Below are positions 43,245 to 52,472 of a stretch of DNA of 64,000 nt, one piece after another (within the stretch, counting starts at the first letter, position 1; every line of letters begins with the position of its first letter). The translations under genes and the position numbers were made by a program. This DNA is from CAWKDG01 sp963848355. GTDB lineage: Bacteria; Actinomycetota; Acidimicrobiia; Acidimicrobiales; UBA8190. The stretch lies in assembly GCA_963848355.1 (NCBI GenBank), contig CAWKDG010000001.1, positions 918,727 to 982,726 of the forward strand, written 5' to 3'. A model generated the notes under the pieces. The model saw only the letters and a program-made list of their open reading frames with translations, was not told where the DNA came from and did not search any database.

Positions 43245-43673
43245 ATGACGATAGACATCGATCCCCATGAGCACCAACGTCGACGGGCCACCGTGTTGGT
43301 CGTCGAGGACGATCAAGCTCTGAGGGAGACCACCGTCGAGATTCTGCGAGAGCAGGGTCACATCGTCGTCCACGCCGCGGACGGACTGAGGGCGCTCGAC
43401 TTGTTGAGAGGAGACGATATCGACGTCCTTCTTCTCGATCTCGGCCTTCCTTACCTCGAGGGCCCCGGCGTCCTCGAGGCTCTCGAAGAACCCCCGACCG
43501 TTGTGATCGTCTCGGGGTTCCAGTCGGTCGAGGAGGACGAAATACGGGAACGATACGGGCCTGTTTTGTTCGAGTGTCTCCGCAAGCCCGTTTCGCCACC
43601 CCAGTTGATCGCCGTCACCTCCGCCGCCGCCAGTCAAGCCACGTCGGCTAGGCCAGGGCCCGAATTGTCGTGA
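43245..43673 (+). CDS. single-domain response regulator (receiver)
   Basis: 142 residues from ATG 43245. VLVVEDDQALRETTVEIL gives the acidic pair, DIDVLLLDLGLPYLEG the phosphorylated Asp, VIVSGFQ the Thr/Ser position (Ser), and CLRKPVSPPQL the conserved Lys. There is no output domain. No kinase is adjacent, so it may relay phosphate from an orphan kinase. The upstream open frame to 43074 lacks similarity. Confidence 0.9.
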   Translation: MTIDIDPHEHQRRRATVLVVEDDQALRETTVEILREQGHIVVHAADGLRALDLLRGDDIDVLLLDLGLPYLEGPGVLEALEEPPTVVIVSGFQSVEEDEIRERYGPVLFECLRKPVSPPQLIAVTSAAASQATSARPGPELS

Positions 43674-43718
43674 CAGGCCTGAGATCGAACTTTCCGAGGT
43701 CCCGTTACTTGACGGCGT

Positions 43719-45242
43719 TCATCGCCGGGCACCGTGTGTCGATGATCTCGTGTTCCCCTCGCGTTCCGCGCCGATCGGCGGTCCTTTCTCCCGGTAGAAG
43801 CGGTATGGACCCGGCGCGAACACGCTGATGTGGTCCGACTCCGCCTCTTGAAGATATGGATCCAGAGCGGTCAAATTCGGATAGACGACGGCCGCGACAT
43901 AGGCCTGACCCTCTGAGCTTGAAATCCGGTCAAGGTTGACTATCGTCTGCGCCGCGATTATTCGGCGTGCAAGTGTGGTGCGTGCACTGGTGAGTCCGTA
44001 CCCGGTCGCTATTGCGACCTGGACAACGAAGAAGATCGTGAGCAGCGCCAACGCCACCGTCCGCCGTGTTCCGAGCTGAGTGACACCTCGTCGAAGTATC
44101 CCCGAAGGGACGTGTGCCCAGGCGTAGGCGACGATCCCGAAGAGGACCAGCAGATTCGCCATGGTGTACCTCAACGACAGCGCCTCGAGCAGACCAAACT
44201 TGAGACGCCCCAATGCCGTTGTGCAATCGAACAGCACGCCGAACAGGATGAGCGTCAGAGGAAGCGGGCAGTCCGATTGCGACTTCCGATCCCGAACACA
44301 CCGTGCCACGACGAAGGCCGCAACGAAGAGAACGGGTACACCGATAATCTCGTGCAGGAGAAGGTCGGCATGGATTGTGGGGATGAGATTCCCGAGCTCT
44401 GCCAGGAGGAACCTTGCCACCTCTACTGGATGTCGGAGCGCAAAACCGGGTGAGCCGCCACCCCCGGTTACCTGAAAGTTGAATCCCCGGAAGTAGATTG
44501 CCGACGTCAGTGTGCCGAACGCAAGCCACACGCCGCACTCGATATACCTTCGGCGGTCCCTCGGTCGTGGCCAGACCAGGCACATCAGACCGATGGGCCA
44601 CAGCAACAGGCCCTGGAGGGAAGAGAACGACGCAGCCACCGAAGCGAGTACCGCAACGGCGAGAACAATTTTGCGATGTCGCCGTTCGTGTGCGAACAGA
44701 AAGACGAGAATGACCAGGAAGAAGAGGACCATGTACCAGGCCAGTTGGAACCCCCACAGCGAATTCTCTGTGTCTTCCAGGCTGAACCACACAAGCCCGA
44801 GGGTCAGCGAGTGCATCACCGTGAGAGGACGTCCGACATACGATCGGAAAGCGGCCAGCACGAAGAGGTAGCTTGCGATGAAGATCAACGCGCTCAAGAG
44901 GATGATCGACTTGGAGTTGTAATCCTGAACGAGTGACGATGCCACTACGACCAAGTTGGGCAAGAGGATCCTATTTTCATTGTGCTGGGTCCAGAGGAGT
45001 CCGAGTGTCAGATGGGAGTGCAGGGCGGCGTCTATGATGGGTACGTTGCTCCATTCATCCCAGAAGATGACGTTGATCGAGAAGTGGAGCACGAACAGGA
45101 AGTAGACGGCGGCAGGAATGCCCGAGATCGCCACTACGACGAGGGTGCGGGTCTTCAGAGGGCGAGGCAGGTGAGAGAGCGCTCCACCGACATCTCGAGA
45201 AGGATCGGTGTCTGAAGCGGCCAAGGTGGTTCCGCTAATCAT
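43719..45242 (-). CDS. polytopic membrane protein of a surface-polysaccharide locus
   Basis: 507 residues with about ten to eleven membrane segments (FFLVILVFLFAH, LLLWPIGLMCLVW and others). The first extracytoplasmic loop has FWDEWSNVPI and TQHNENRILLPN, where acidic and His residues resemble GT-C-type glycosyltransferases. I cannot name a family. It lies downstream of the epimerase, GT2 and nucleotide-sugar dehydrogenase genes on the same strand and may act on lipid-linked sugars. The codon use is less GC-biased than in the left half of the window. Confidence 0.6.
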   Translation of the reverse strand: MISGTTLAASDTDPSRDVGGALSHLPRPLKTRTLVVVAISGIPAAVYFLFVLHFSINVIFWDEWSNVPIIDAALHSHLTLGLLWTQHNENRILLPNLVVVASSLVQDYNSKSIILLSALIFIASYLFVLAAFRSYVGRPLTVMHSLTLGLVWFSLEDTENSLWGFQLAWYMVLFFLVILVFLFAHERRHRKIVLAVAVLASVAASFSSLQGLLLWPIGLMCLVWPRPRDRRRYIECGVWLAFGTLTSAIYFRGFNFQVTGGGGSPGFALRHPVEVARFLLAELGNLIPTIHADLLLHEIIGVPVLFVAAFVVARCVRDRKSQSDCPLPLTLILFGVLFDCTTALGRLKFGLLEALSLRYTMANLLVLFGIVAYAWAHVPSGILRRGVTQLGTRRTVALALLTIFFVVQVAIATGYGLTSARTTLARRIIAAQTIVNLDRISSSEGQAYVAAVVYPNLTALDPYLQEAESDHISVFAPGPYRFYREKGPPIGAEREGNTRSSTHGARR

Positions 45243-45284
45243 GGGCCCCGGCGACCCAGAGAGATCGTTCTACCATCGTCACGA

Positions 45285-46310
45285 TCAGATGGTCCCCGCC
45301 TGGATCGCACTGGCGATCCAGGGAATAACCACGTCAAGCATCTCGCTGAGTGTCGTCGTCGCTTTGAATCCGAGGATCTGCTCCGCCTTCTCTGTCGCGG
45401 GGATCCGTCGGGCGACGTCATGTTCGAATCCAGGGTCACAGATATAGCGAAAGGCGACGTCCGGTCCCTTGATCTTGTGCCAGATCAACTCAGCAAGCTC
45501 GAGAACAGTCGTGGACACTGACGTCGACACATTGAAATCTTCGTTGCGGGCGGACGGATGCTCCATGGCGTCGACGATGCCACGGGCGACATCACCGCCG
45601 TATGTGTAGTGGCGAATCTGACCGCCGTCACCCAGGATATGAAGCGGATCCTGGCCCCGCAAGACCTTCTGGACCAGGTCCGGGACCACATGGCTCATGG
45701 CGAGCTTGACGTTGCCCGAGAGGATCTCGGTGTCGCCCAGAGCGCGGCTCTCACCGATGCCGACACAGTTGAAGGGACGCACAATGGTGAAGGGAAGTCC
45801 GTGCTGGTCGAAAGCGGCCCGGGCAAAGTATTCAACGGCAAGCTTCTGAAAGCCGTACGAGGACAGCGGAGGAGGAACGAGACGTTCTTGCCCCTCGTAC
45901 GAGGGCCACACTTCTGTCGACTCGTACACCATGGAGGACGACAGGTACGTCACCTTGTCGAGGTGGCCGTCGTTGTGGGCGGCGATCGCGGCATCGCACG
46001 ATGCTGCGATGATTCGCTCATTGGTCGCCAGGAGATCGTAGGCGTAGGTGTGAAAGTAGGAGATGCCGCCGATCATGGCGGCTCCGGCGATGAAGTGATC
46101 ACTGTCGCTTGCCAATTTGGTCAGTAGATCGACGTCCCGACAATCACCCTCGATGAACTCGTACGCGGGATTCCGATCGTATGACTTTGACACATGCCCA
46201 TATTTGGACAGGTTGTCGATTCCTACGACAGAGTGGCCGCGTTGGAGCAGCTCCTCGACGACATAGCCACCGATGAAGCCCGCCGAACCGCTGATCAACA
46301 CCTTGCTCAT
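45285..46310 (-). CDS. NAD-dependent epimerase/dehydratase
   Basis: 341 residues. VLISGSAGFIGGYVVEEL is the NAD-binding start, SSSMVYESTEVWPS supplies the catalytic Ser region and SSYGFQKLAVEYF the YxxxK pair. The C-terminal RHYTYGGDVARGIVDAM is typical of UDP-sugar epimerases. It likely converts a nucleotide sugar for surface polysaccharide. It is followed by the membrane-protein gene and preceded by GT2 and the dehydrogenase gene. Confidence 0.9.
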   Translation of the reverse strand: MSKVLISGSAGFIGGYVVEELLQRGHSVVGIDNLSKYGHVSKSYDRNPAYEFIEGDCRDVDLLTKLASDSDHFIAGAAMIGGISYFHTYAYDLLATNERIIAASCDAAIAAHNDGHLDKVTYLSSSMVYESTEVWPSYEGQERLVPPPLSSYGFQKLAVEYFARAAFDQHGLPFTIVRPFNCVGIGESRALGDTEILSGNVKLAMSHVVPDLVQKVLRGQDPLHILGDGGQIRHYTYGGDVARGIVDAMEHPSARNEDFNVSTSVSTTVLELAELIWHKIKGPDVAFRYICDPGFEHDVARRIPATEKAEQILGFKATTTLSEMLDVVIPWIASAIQAGTI

Positions 46311-46364
46311 CGACCTAGACTCTGCCTTTCGTAGTGAATCGCCTGGATGATTGGTAAAGCTCTC

Positions 46365-47111
46365 TCAACTGTCGTCGCCGCTCTTCGGCCGCGACTTCGA
46401 CGAACGCACATCGGGTTTTGCGCCGAATGCGTACAGATACCACCGCAGATATCGGGGAATCCATCGTCCGAGGTGGAAATGCGACTGCCCGAAGCTACGC
46501 TCCAGCCATATCGTCGGGATCTCGGCCACCCTTCGTCGATGACGGCGCGCCTTGGCCACAAGTTCGATGCCAACCTCAAAACCGTGATCGGACTCGATGC
46601 CCACCTCTCGTACAAATGCTGCAGAGTACGCCTTGAACGAATTGGTGGCATCGCGGGTCCCGACGCGGGTCAGCAGGTGGAGCGACAGACCTGCGAGCCG
46701 CGACAGTGTGCTCTTGATGGCCGCCCCACCGATCTGTTGGCCGCCGCGCATGTATCTGGATGCAGCGGCTACAACGACTCCTCGCTCGACCAGCCGGACG
46801 AGCGGATCGATCTGCATCGGATCGTCGCAACCGTCAGCCATGGTGACCACAACGACATCCGCCTTGGCCTGGGCAAATCCGAAACGGATCGCACGAGCTG
46901 GTCCGGGGCCATACGTATTCAGCGTGGGAACAACCCTGGCGTCGCCGCGGGCGTATTTCTCGACCCAGGGACCGGTTGTGTCATCCGGTGAGTCGAAGAC
47001 AACGAGGACCTCGCACGGGAGCGTCACGGACTCCAGCAGTCGATCGAGGTATGCGACGATCCCTTCCCCCTCGTTATAGACGGTGACGACAATCGAGACC
47101 CTGGGCTTCAT
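46365..47111 (-). CDS. family 2 glycosyltransferase
   Basis: 248 residues. VSIVVTVYNEGEGIVAYLDR opens the GT-A fold, VLVVFDSPDDTT follows, and MADGCDDP is the acidic metal site. The C-terminal KARRHRRRVAEIPTIWLERS resembles dolichyl-phosphate-mannose-synthase-type enzymes. It probably transfers a sugar to a lipid carrier. The start overlaps the stop of the dehydrogenase gene by 4 bp (ATGA). Confidence 0.9.
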   Translation of the reverse strand: MKPRVSIVVTVYNEGEGIVAYLDRLLESVTLPCEVLVVFDSPDDTTGPWVEKYARGDARVVPTLNTYGPGPARAIRFGFAQAKADVVVVTMADGCDDPMQIDPLVRLVERGVVVAAASRYMRGGQQIGGAAIKSTLSRLAGLSLHLLTRVGTRDATNSFKAYSAAFVREVGIESDHGFEVGIELVAKARRHRRRVAEIPTIWLERSFGQSHFHLGRWIPRYLRWYLYAFGAKPDVRSSKSRPKSGDDS

Positions 47112-48298
47112 ATCTGCATCCTCTCGCCGTCCGCACCCCAGATGTTGATGATCGGTACATCGACATCCAAGTCCCGATAGGCACGATGCGGAGCCGCCAC
47201 GATCAGGAGATCCGACCGCTCGATGACCTCAGCAAGGGGCAGGAGATCCGTATCGGTGTTGACATAAGGGTCTGTGCAGAGAACGGCCCGTGCCTTGAAT
47301 CGGAGAATGCGCTTGAGCTTGTAACTCAGGCTCGAGCGCGTGTCATCCGACTCCGCCTTGAAGGACATGCCGAGGATTCCAATCGACAACTCGGCAAGGG
47401 GGAACCGCCGTTCGATTCTCGACACTACGTACAGAGGGAGACCTTCGTTGACCAGCATGGCGGCATGTCCGAGGACAAAGTTGTTGTTATTGAACGCCGC
47501 CAGCTGCATTGTGTCCTTGAGAAGACAGGGCCCAGCTGTGAATCCAGCCTTGGGCAGATCGGCTGCCCGTGGATAATCGAAGGCCAGCGCTGAGCGGATT
47601 CGTTCGTAGTCGAGGTCGAAGTCGTTGGCCATCATGAAGAGCTGATTCGCAGTGGCGAACTTGATGTACCGCCACGTATTCGTGAAGAGCTTCGCCAACT
47701 CGGCTTCTTCAGGTGTCAGTTGAACCATCTGTGTGGCGAGGTGGCGAAAGAGCTTTTCGGCGCGCTCCAGGACAGCTTGGGAGCGGCCGGAGACGATCTG
47801 AGGAAGCTCGAACAACTCGGTCATGGCCTTACCTTCTGCGATCCGCTCTGGGCAGAAGCTGACGTCCAGCTCGGCGTCCAGTTCTGCCACAGCCCGCTCG
47901 ACGAGTGCGGTCGTCCCCGGATACAACGTGGAGCGTAGGACGAGAAGTTGGCCAGTCACGAGATACGGGCCAAGATCCATGACGGCATTCGACACGACAG
48001 TCGGATCGGGATTGAGGTGCTCGTCGACCGGAGTGCCGATGACGACGATCACGTTCTCGGCGGTACTGACGATGTTCGGATCGGACGTCGCCGTCAGGCG
48101 TTCGCCGACGACCCGGGAGAGAACCTCCTGGCCGCCCACCTCCTGGAATGGCATGTGGCCCGACATCACAGTGGTCACTGCACGTTCATTGAGGTCGAAG
48201 AGGGCGACGTTGAGACCTCGGTCCGCAAACGCCAGCCCGAGCGGAAGCCCGACATGACCGCAACCGCCTACGACGACCACGTCACGAGCAAACCTCAT
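47108..48298 (-). CDS. nucleotide-sugar dehydrogenase (UDP-glucose/UDP-ManNAc type)
   Basis: 396 residues from ATG 48298, preceded by GAGGAG at a 7-bp spacing; the longer frame from 48355 is not needed. VVVVGGCGHVGLPLGLAFAD is the NAD site, GTPVDEHLNPD follows, and GFTAGPCLLKDTMQL holds the catalytic Cys of the two-step oxidation to an acid. The C-terminal domain starts at GILGMSFKAESDDTR. It makes a sugar acid precursor and overlaps the GT2 gene by 4 bp. Confidence 0.92.
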   Translation of the reverse strand: MRFARDVVVVGGCGHVGLPLGLAFADRGLNVALFDLNERAVTTVMSGHMPFQEVGGQEVLSRVVGERLTATSDPNIVSTAENVIVVIGTPVDEHLNPDPTVVSNAVMDLGPYLVTGQLLVLRSTLYPGTTALVERAVAELDAELDVSFCPERIAEGKAMTELFELPQIVSGRSQAVLERAEKLFRHLATQMVQLTPEEAELAKLFTNTWRYIKFATANQLFMMANDFDLDYERIRSALAFDYPRAADLPKAGFTAGPCLLKDTMQLAAFNNNNFVLGHAAMLVNEGLPLYVVSRIERRFPLAELSIGILGMSFKAESDDTRSSLSYKLKRILRFKARAVLCTDPYVNTDTDLLPLAEVIERSDLLIVAAPHRAYRDLDVDVPIINIWGADGERMQI

Positions 48299-48500
48299 CG
48301 CAGAACTCCTCAACCTTGCGGTCCGCCGACCGACGATCTTGATGCTAGCGCCCACCCGCGATGCAACCCAGAAGAAGCCCAGATGCCGATGATCAACGGC
48401 TCCATCGGGAAGAGCCCCCTGAGACAGACTGGTAGCGCTCCGCTGAGACCGCCTCGATTATGAGCGCTCGGACTCTACCTCGCTTGCGAGCCACGTCTCT

Positions 48501-49031
48501 CTAGAACTGCATCGCAAAGATGAGTCTCTCTTGGCCGTCCAAGGTATCAACGCCTTCGAGTGCCATACCTAGCTTGCGTGCGACCGACTGCGAGGGAATG
48601 TTTCCTGCCCCGATGATTGCGATGAGCCGTTCCCGCTGTATGACGTCACGGGCATAGTCGCGGACACAAAATCCGGCTTCAGTGGCGAGACCACGATTCC
48701 AAAGGTCTCGCCGCATATGCCAACCGGCCTCAAGATCGCGCCCATCCCCGTACCCGACGCGCTGCCAGGTCAGCCCGCAATCCCCTATCACTTCGTCCGT
48801 TTCTTTCAGCACAATAGCCCACAAGCCGTACCCATACTCCTCGTAGTTACGGAGGTTCCAGTCAACCCAAGCGGTCATTTGCTCCCGCGTAAAGGGCGAG
48901 GGATAGAACCGCATGGCGTCGGCGTCACCAAAAACCCTGAGTAGTGGGTCGACGTCTTCCTGCTGCATCTGTCGCAACCGGAGCCGGGCCGTTTCGAGCG
49001 GTGCATGAGTTCCGTCGGTTGTGTTGGCCAT
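48501..49031 (-). CDS. GNAT-family acetyltransferase (RimJ/RimL-like)
   Basis: 176 residues. LETARLRLRQMQQEDVDPLL at the start, then VIGDCGLTWQ, GWHMRRDLWNRGLATEAG (acetyl-CoA binding) and IIGAGNIPSQSVARKLGMAL are typical of the RimJ/RimL-like GNATs that modify protein N-termini or antibiotics. Its substrate cannot be inferred. It is monocistronic. It begins the accessory-looking part of the window. Confidence 0.92.
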   Translation of the reverse strand: MANTTDGTHAPLETARLRLRQMQQEDVDPLLRVFGDADAMRFYPSPFTREQMTAWVDWNLRNYEEYGYGLWAIVLKETDEVIGDCGLTWQRVGYGDGRDLEAGWHMRRDLWNRGLATEAGFCVRDYARDVIQRERLIAIIGAGNIPSQSVARKLGMALEGVDTLDGQERLIFAMQF

Positions 49032-49113
49032 TGTCTGAGGAAGGCTAGAAGTGACAGGGCAAGGCTACAAGGGAGTCCCGCACCAGTCCTTCACCCGAGC
49101 GAATCGCCCGGAC

Positions 49114-49710
49114 TCACTGGCGATCCTTCCGCGCCTTGCGGGGATGAAGGGATTCACCGCGAGCAAGCATGTCGACGTACTCTGCCAGCTTGCGGTCCCG
49201 GGTCGCCGGGCGCTTGACGGTGTTGAGCCGGTAGACGATGGCGTAGCGATTGGCTGCGTCCAACTGGTCGAACGTCGCGGCTGCGGCGGGATTGGCTGCC
49301 AGCGCCTGGGCTAGATCAGGCGGGGTCTGCATGTCGGCCTGCCCGCGGTAGGCCACTTGCCACCGTCCTTGCGCCTTAGCGGCGTCGACGGCCTCGATTC
49401 CCGCTGGCTGCATCCGTCCAGCCCCGGTAAGGCGGGCGACGTGCTCGACGTTCCTGGCGGACCAGGGGCTGCCCGGTCGCCGCGGCGTGAAGCGCTGGCG
49501 ATAGCTGTCGTCGTCACGTCGTGCGATCTGCCCGTCGATCCACCCGAAGCACAGCGCCTCGTCAAGTGCTTGCGCGTAGGTTAGCGCCGTCGTCTGACCG
49601 CCCTTCTTGTGCAGCACCAGCCAGACCCCCGGGTGGTCGACATGGTGGCACTCGAGCCAGGCATGCCATGCCTCAGCGTCCTGGACGAGCAGCTCCGCGA
49701 GTTCCGTCAC
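49114..49710 (-). CDS. YdeI/OmpD-associated family protein
   Basis: 198 residues from GTG 49710. AWLECHHVDHPGVWLVLHKK, TYAQALDEALCFGWIDGQ, RRDDDSYRQRFTPRRPGSPW and the C-terminal LDAANRYAIVYRLNTVKRP match the YdeI family of unknown function, linked to stress or peptide resistance in other bacteria. The frame stays open to 49752 but the extra residues are not conserved. It abuts a decayed aldo/keto reductase fragment. Confidence 0.88.
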   Translation of the reverse strand: MTELAELLVQDAEAWHAWLECHHVDHPGVWLVLHKKGGQTTALTYAQALDEALCFGWIDGQIARRDDDSYRQRFTPRRPGSPWSARNVEHVARLTGAGRMQPAGIEAVDAAKAQGRWQVAYRGQADMQTPPDLAQALAANPAAAATFDQLDAANRYAIVYRLNTVKRPATRDRKLAEYVDMLARGESLHPRKARKDRQ

Positions 49711-49718
49711 GACGGGCC

Positions 49719-49919
49719 CTACGGCACAGCCGCAGGACGGGGATTCAGGCAAAACGCGTGGCGATAACCAGAGCCGAGAGCCGCTGCGACGGCGTCGCCA
49801 GTCTCGTCCGGCGGCGTCTGGAAAACACCGACGCCGAGCGCCGGCATACCCACACCATTATTGACAGTGATGGATTCCCTAGCGTCCACAATGCCTCTAG
49901 TTTTGCCCGCCCGGCACAC
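49719..49919 (-). pseudogene. N-terminal fragment of an aldo/keto reductase
   Basis: The frame encodes VNNGVGMPALGVGVFQTPPD, then ETGDAVAAALGSGYRHA. This is the unmistakable N-terminus of an aldo/keto reductase, normally followed by the IDTAxxYxNE catalytic segment. It breaks off after YRH into unrelated residues and ends. About 43 of 280 residues remain. The cut lies beside the YdeI-like gene, so the rest was deleted when that gene arrived or later. Confidence 0.8.
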
Positions 49920-49991
49920 TTCGGCGTTGGCAGCTACTCGGCTTGTCGGAGTTCGAGAAACGACCGGTCGCTTTCGAAAAATGGAGTCCTG

Positions 49992-50007
49992 GGGCGTTAC
50001 TCAAACC
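49992..50007. repeat. 16-bp direct repeat, left copy
   Basis: GGGCGTTACTCAAACC is identical to 61572-61587, next to the tRNA-Ala gene. A shorter match, GGTACTCAAACC, is at 52852-52863. It stands just before the decayed recombinase-associated gene and could be the left end of an integrated element. A 16-bp match can also arise by chance in 64 kb. Confidence 0.35.
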
Positions 50008-50049
50008 ACGCTGACCAGGGAGAATGCCTCCGGGGCCTCCTGGAAATGG

Positions 50050-50440
50050 CCTCCACGGGCCGTCCCAAGCCCAAAACTCGAAGCACCAAGCAAGTCCATC
50101 GAAGGCTGCGGCCTGACGATATCGACGAGATGGTCGTGGGTATCAGGGCGGCATGACGCTCCACCAGCCGGCCCAGCGATTCCAAATACACCGCAACACG
50201 GTGTCGGGACTCCTGGAGCGCAGAGGAGTTGCTCGACGTTACCAATCCCTCTCGCCTGCACAAATCCGAAAGGCGACACGCAGTACTCGGCTGGCGATTC
50301 ATTAGCGATAAACGGACGGTCATTCGGCTGTGATCCCAATACCGTACGATTGGCCTTGAGCGCAGCAGGTGTTCCACGGCGAGATTGCCACGGACGCGAT
50401 CGGGCTGCAGCGAATGAGCCCGAACAAAGTCTTGGACCCT
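50050..50440 (+). pseudogene. decayed recombinase-associated HTH gene
   Basis: Three consecutive pieces in different frames align to one kind of protein. They are KQVHRRLRPDDIDEMVVGIR (to 50156), AQRFQIHRNTVSGLLERRGV with ARRYQSLSPAQIRKA (about 50165-50290), and YSAGDSLAINGRSFGCDPNT with VRLALSAAGVPRRD (about 50283-50420). The order and spacing match the repeated HTH segments found at or beside the C-terminus of actinobacterial serine recombinases. Two frameshifts destroy it. It signals an old mobile element at this site. Confidence 0.65.
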
Positions 50441-50461
50441 GAAGGGGGCGAAGCAAAGTGG

Positions 50462-51769
50462 TCAGGACACTGGTGCTATGGCGATGTCCCCGACCTCGTT
50501 CTTGGATGCCGTACCGAGTGGGATCTGGGTGTCCGGGGTGTTCGTCGTTAGGTCGATGGGGGTGATAATTCCCGTTCCTCCGAGAACGAAGGCCGTGCCT
50601 CCATCTGGTGATATGGCTATCTGCGACGAGTACGGCGCTACCGCTATGGGGGCCCCTGCGGTAAGAGTCGCAATCTGAATTGGCGTGACAGTGTTTGGAC
50701 CAGGGTAGTTCTGGCCGGTGTTGACGACATAGGCGTACTTTCCCGCCGGGTCAAAGGCGATTCCCTTAGGAATATGACCTACAGGAATTGTCGCCACTAT
50801 TGAGTCAGTTTTGGTGTTGATGGCGGTGACACTGTCTGAGTCCGAGTTGCTGACAAAAACAACTTGTCCGTCCGGAGATAAAGCCACTCCTTCAGGGCCT
50901 CGGCCCACCGGAACGTTCGCCTTGACTGTGTCAGTGGATAGATCGATGACGTCAAGCTGTCCCGGCACAGTGCTACCGCCGCCCGCAGAGACCCAGCTTG
51001 AGATGTAGGCGGTCTCTCCGTCCGGCGATATCGCGATCGCCGAGGGCAAACTACCGACAGTGATCGTATCGGTCACAGTCCCACTGGAGAGATCAACGAC
51101 CAGCACGGTGTTATCAAGGCCGCCAGTGAGCACGTACGCAGTCTTCCCGCTTGGGGAAATCGCAATCGGACCAGGAGTGTGGGCACCGAGCCCTATGGGG
51201 TGACCCATTGCTCCCGTCTTCAAATTGATGGGAGTGAGAGTGTTGTTGTCTCCAAAACGAGATCCCACATATGCAGTGTCAGTGCCAGACGCGACTGCAA
51301 TCGTTCCAGCACTTGGAAGTCCTGAAATAACAGATTGCTGAATTACGGATGGTGAACTGGCGGACGTGGCTCCATTTGTTGGGGAAGTCCCGATGGATAT
51401 TCGCTCGATCGATCCGGTGGCAAGAGGGATGAGCAGAGAATAGGCGGTTCCGGCTGGGACAGGCGTCGCTCCCGCTCCCAAATTGCGCGGATGACTTGCC
51501 CTACCAAATGGGAGCAATACGAAGATCAGCAACGGCAGCAATACGGCTAGGACGACACACGTTCCGACGATCGACCGCTGAAGATGGCGGTTTTGCGCGA
51601 CCCGATGTCCCAGGGTTGAAGGGTGCACCGACGCTGGATGCTGGACGTGAGACGAGACGATTGATGCTAGAAGCTCGACACGCTCTCGATGGTCCAGGAC
51701 GTCAGCGCTACGGGTTGCGATCTCGGGACGAGCGGCGGCAAGTAGTTCAAGTGCGTCAGGTCTCGTCAC
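50462..51769 (-). CDS. single-TM protein with extracytoplasmic YVTN-type beta-propeller; probable sigma-factor partner
   Basis: 435 residues. About 68 cytoplasmic residues precede a membrane segment (VGTCVVLAVLLPLLIFVLLP). Some 330 residues of YVTN/YncE-like repeats follow (VPVGRGPEGVALSPDGQVVF, VPVGHIPKGIAFDPAGKYAY). Its start overlaps the ECF sigma gene by 14 bp. This is the layout of a transmembrane anti-sigma factor with a sensor outside, though no zinc-binding HxxxCxxC is present in the N-terminal part. The outer propeller presumably senses a ligand or wall state. Confidence 0.75.
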   Translation of the reverse strand: MTRPDALELLAAARPEIATRSADVLDHRERVELLASIVSSHVQHPASVHPSTLGHRVAQNRHLQRSIVGTCVVLAVLLPLLIFVLLPFGRASHPRNLGAGATPVPAGTAYSLLIPLATGSIERISIGTSPTNGATSASSPSVIQQSVISGLPSAGTIAVASGTDTAYVGSRFGDNNTLTPINLKTGAMGHPIGLGAHTPGPIAISPSGKTAYVLTGGLDNTVLVVDLSSGTVTDTITVGSLPSAIAISPDGETAYISSWVSAGGGSTVPGQLDVIDLSTDTVKANVPVGRGPEGVALSPDGQVVFVSNSDSDSVTAINTKTDSIVATIPVGHIPKGIAFDPAGKYAYVVNTGQNYPGPNTVTPIQIATLTAGAPIAVAPYSSQIAISPDGGTAFVLGGTGIITPIDLTTNTPDTQIPLGTASKNEVGDIAIAPVS

Positions 51770-52358
51770 GGTTCATCTCCTTGATCTGGTTTCCCCCATA
51801 CCGATCGAAGCCAGAAGGATCGGCTGAACGGCCTCTCGTCTTTGGGAGTTCCTGCTCTGCGGTAAGAGCGGACTCCAGGCGTACACGCGCTCGATGGAGT
51901 CGGACAGCAAGCGTTTTGGTTGAGCATCCGAGGACAGCAGCCGCTTCCGTATTGTCAAGGCCGTCCCAAGCCACCATACAGAGCAGTTCTCGATCGGGCG
52001 CTCGGAGCTTGTTCAGCGCTACTATCACGACGGAACGATCGGCGACTCTATCCATAGACTCGTCGGACAGCTCCGAGCCCACCCACGTACGGGCGATGCG
52101 CTCGACAAGTCGGTACTGACGGCGTCGGCCTCTGCGCTGGCCAGCCAGGGTGCGCCGGGTCACCCCAAGGAGCCATGACCGGGCCGGATCGGGGACATTG
52201 TCCAATCGCCGCCAGGCAACCAAGAATGTCTCGGCAGCGGCGTCTTTGGCCGTCTCCGGATCCACACGTGCCAACGCGTACCCGAGAACGGCATCAATGT
52301 GGTCCGTAAAGAGCCGTTCGAATCGCTCCACGTTCCCCGTGGGCGTCATCTTGCGCAC
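51756..52358 (-). CDS. ECF-type RNA polymerase sigma factor
   Basis: 200 residues from GTG 52358 (or ATG 52349). Region 2 has FERLFTDHIDAVLGYALARV and DAAAETFLVAWRRLDNVPDP, and region 4 has KLRAPDRELLCMVAWDGLDN and EAAAVLGCSTKTLAVRLHRA. It will direct transcription of a stress or surface regulon. The downstream gene overlaps by 14 bp and encodes a membrane protein with a beta-propeller, its likely regulator. Autoregulation is probable but no promoter motif is claimed. Confidence 0.92.
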   Translation of the reverse strand: MRKMTPTGNVERFERLFTDHIDAVLGYALARVDPETAKDAAAETFLVAWRRLDNVPDPARSWLLGVTRRTLAGQRRGRRRQYRLVERIARTWVGSELSDESMDRVADRSVVIVALNKLRAPDRELLCMVAWDGLDNTEAAAVLGCSTKTLAVRLHRARVRLESALTAEQELPKTRGRSADPSGFDRYGGNQIKEMNRDET

Positions 52359-52472
52359 ACTAGGTCTATGGCCATCACCTACGCTCGGATTACAACCCTA
52401 TTTTCAACGTGTCCGTCTATGATCGGTCGGCTCAATGGGAGAGCCGCTGATGTGCCTGGCAGAGTCGATGCC

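Noticed and set aside
52181..52202. GGGACATTGTCC, a DosR-like sequence
   Set aside because: It lies inside the sigma-factor coding sequence and has a three-base spacer rather than four.
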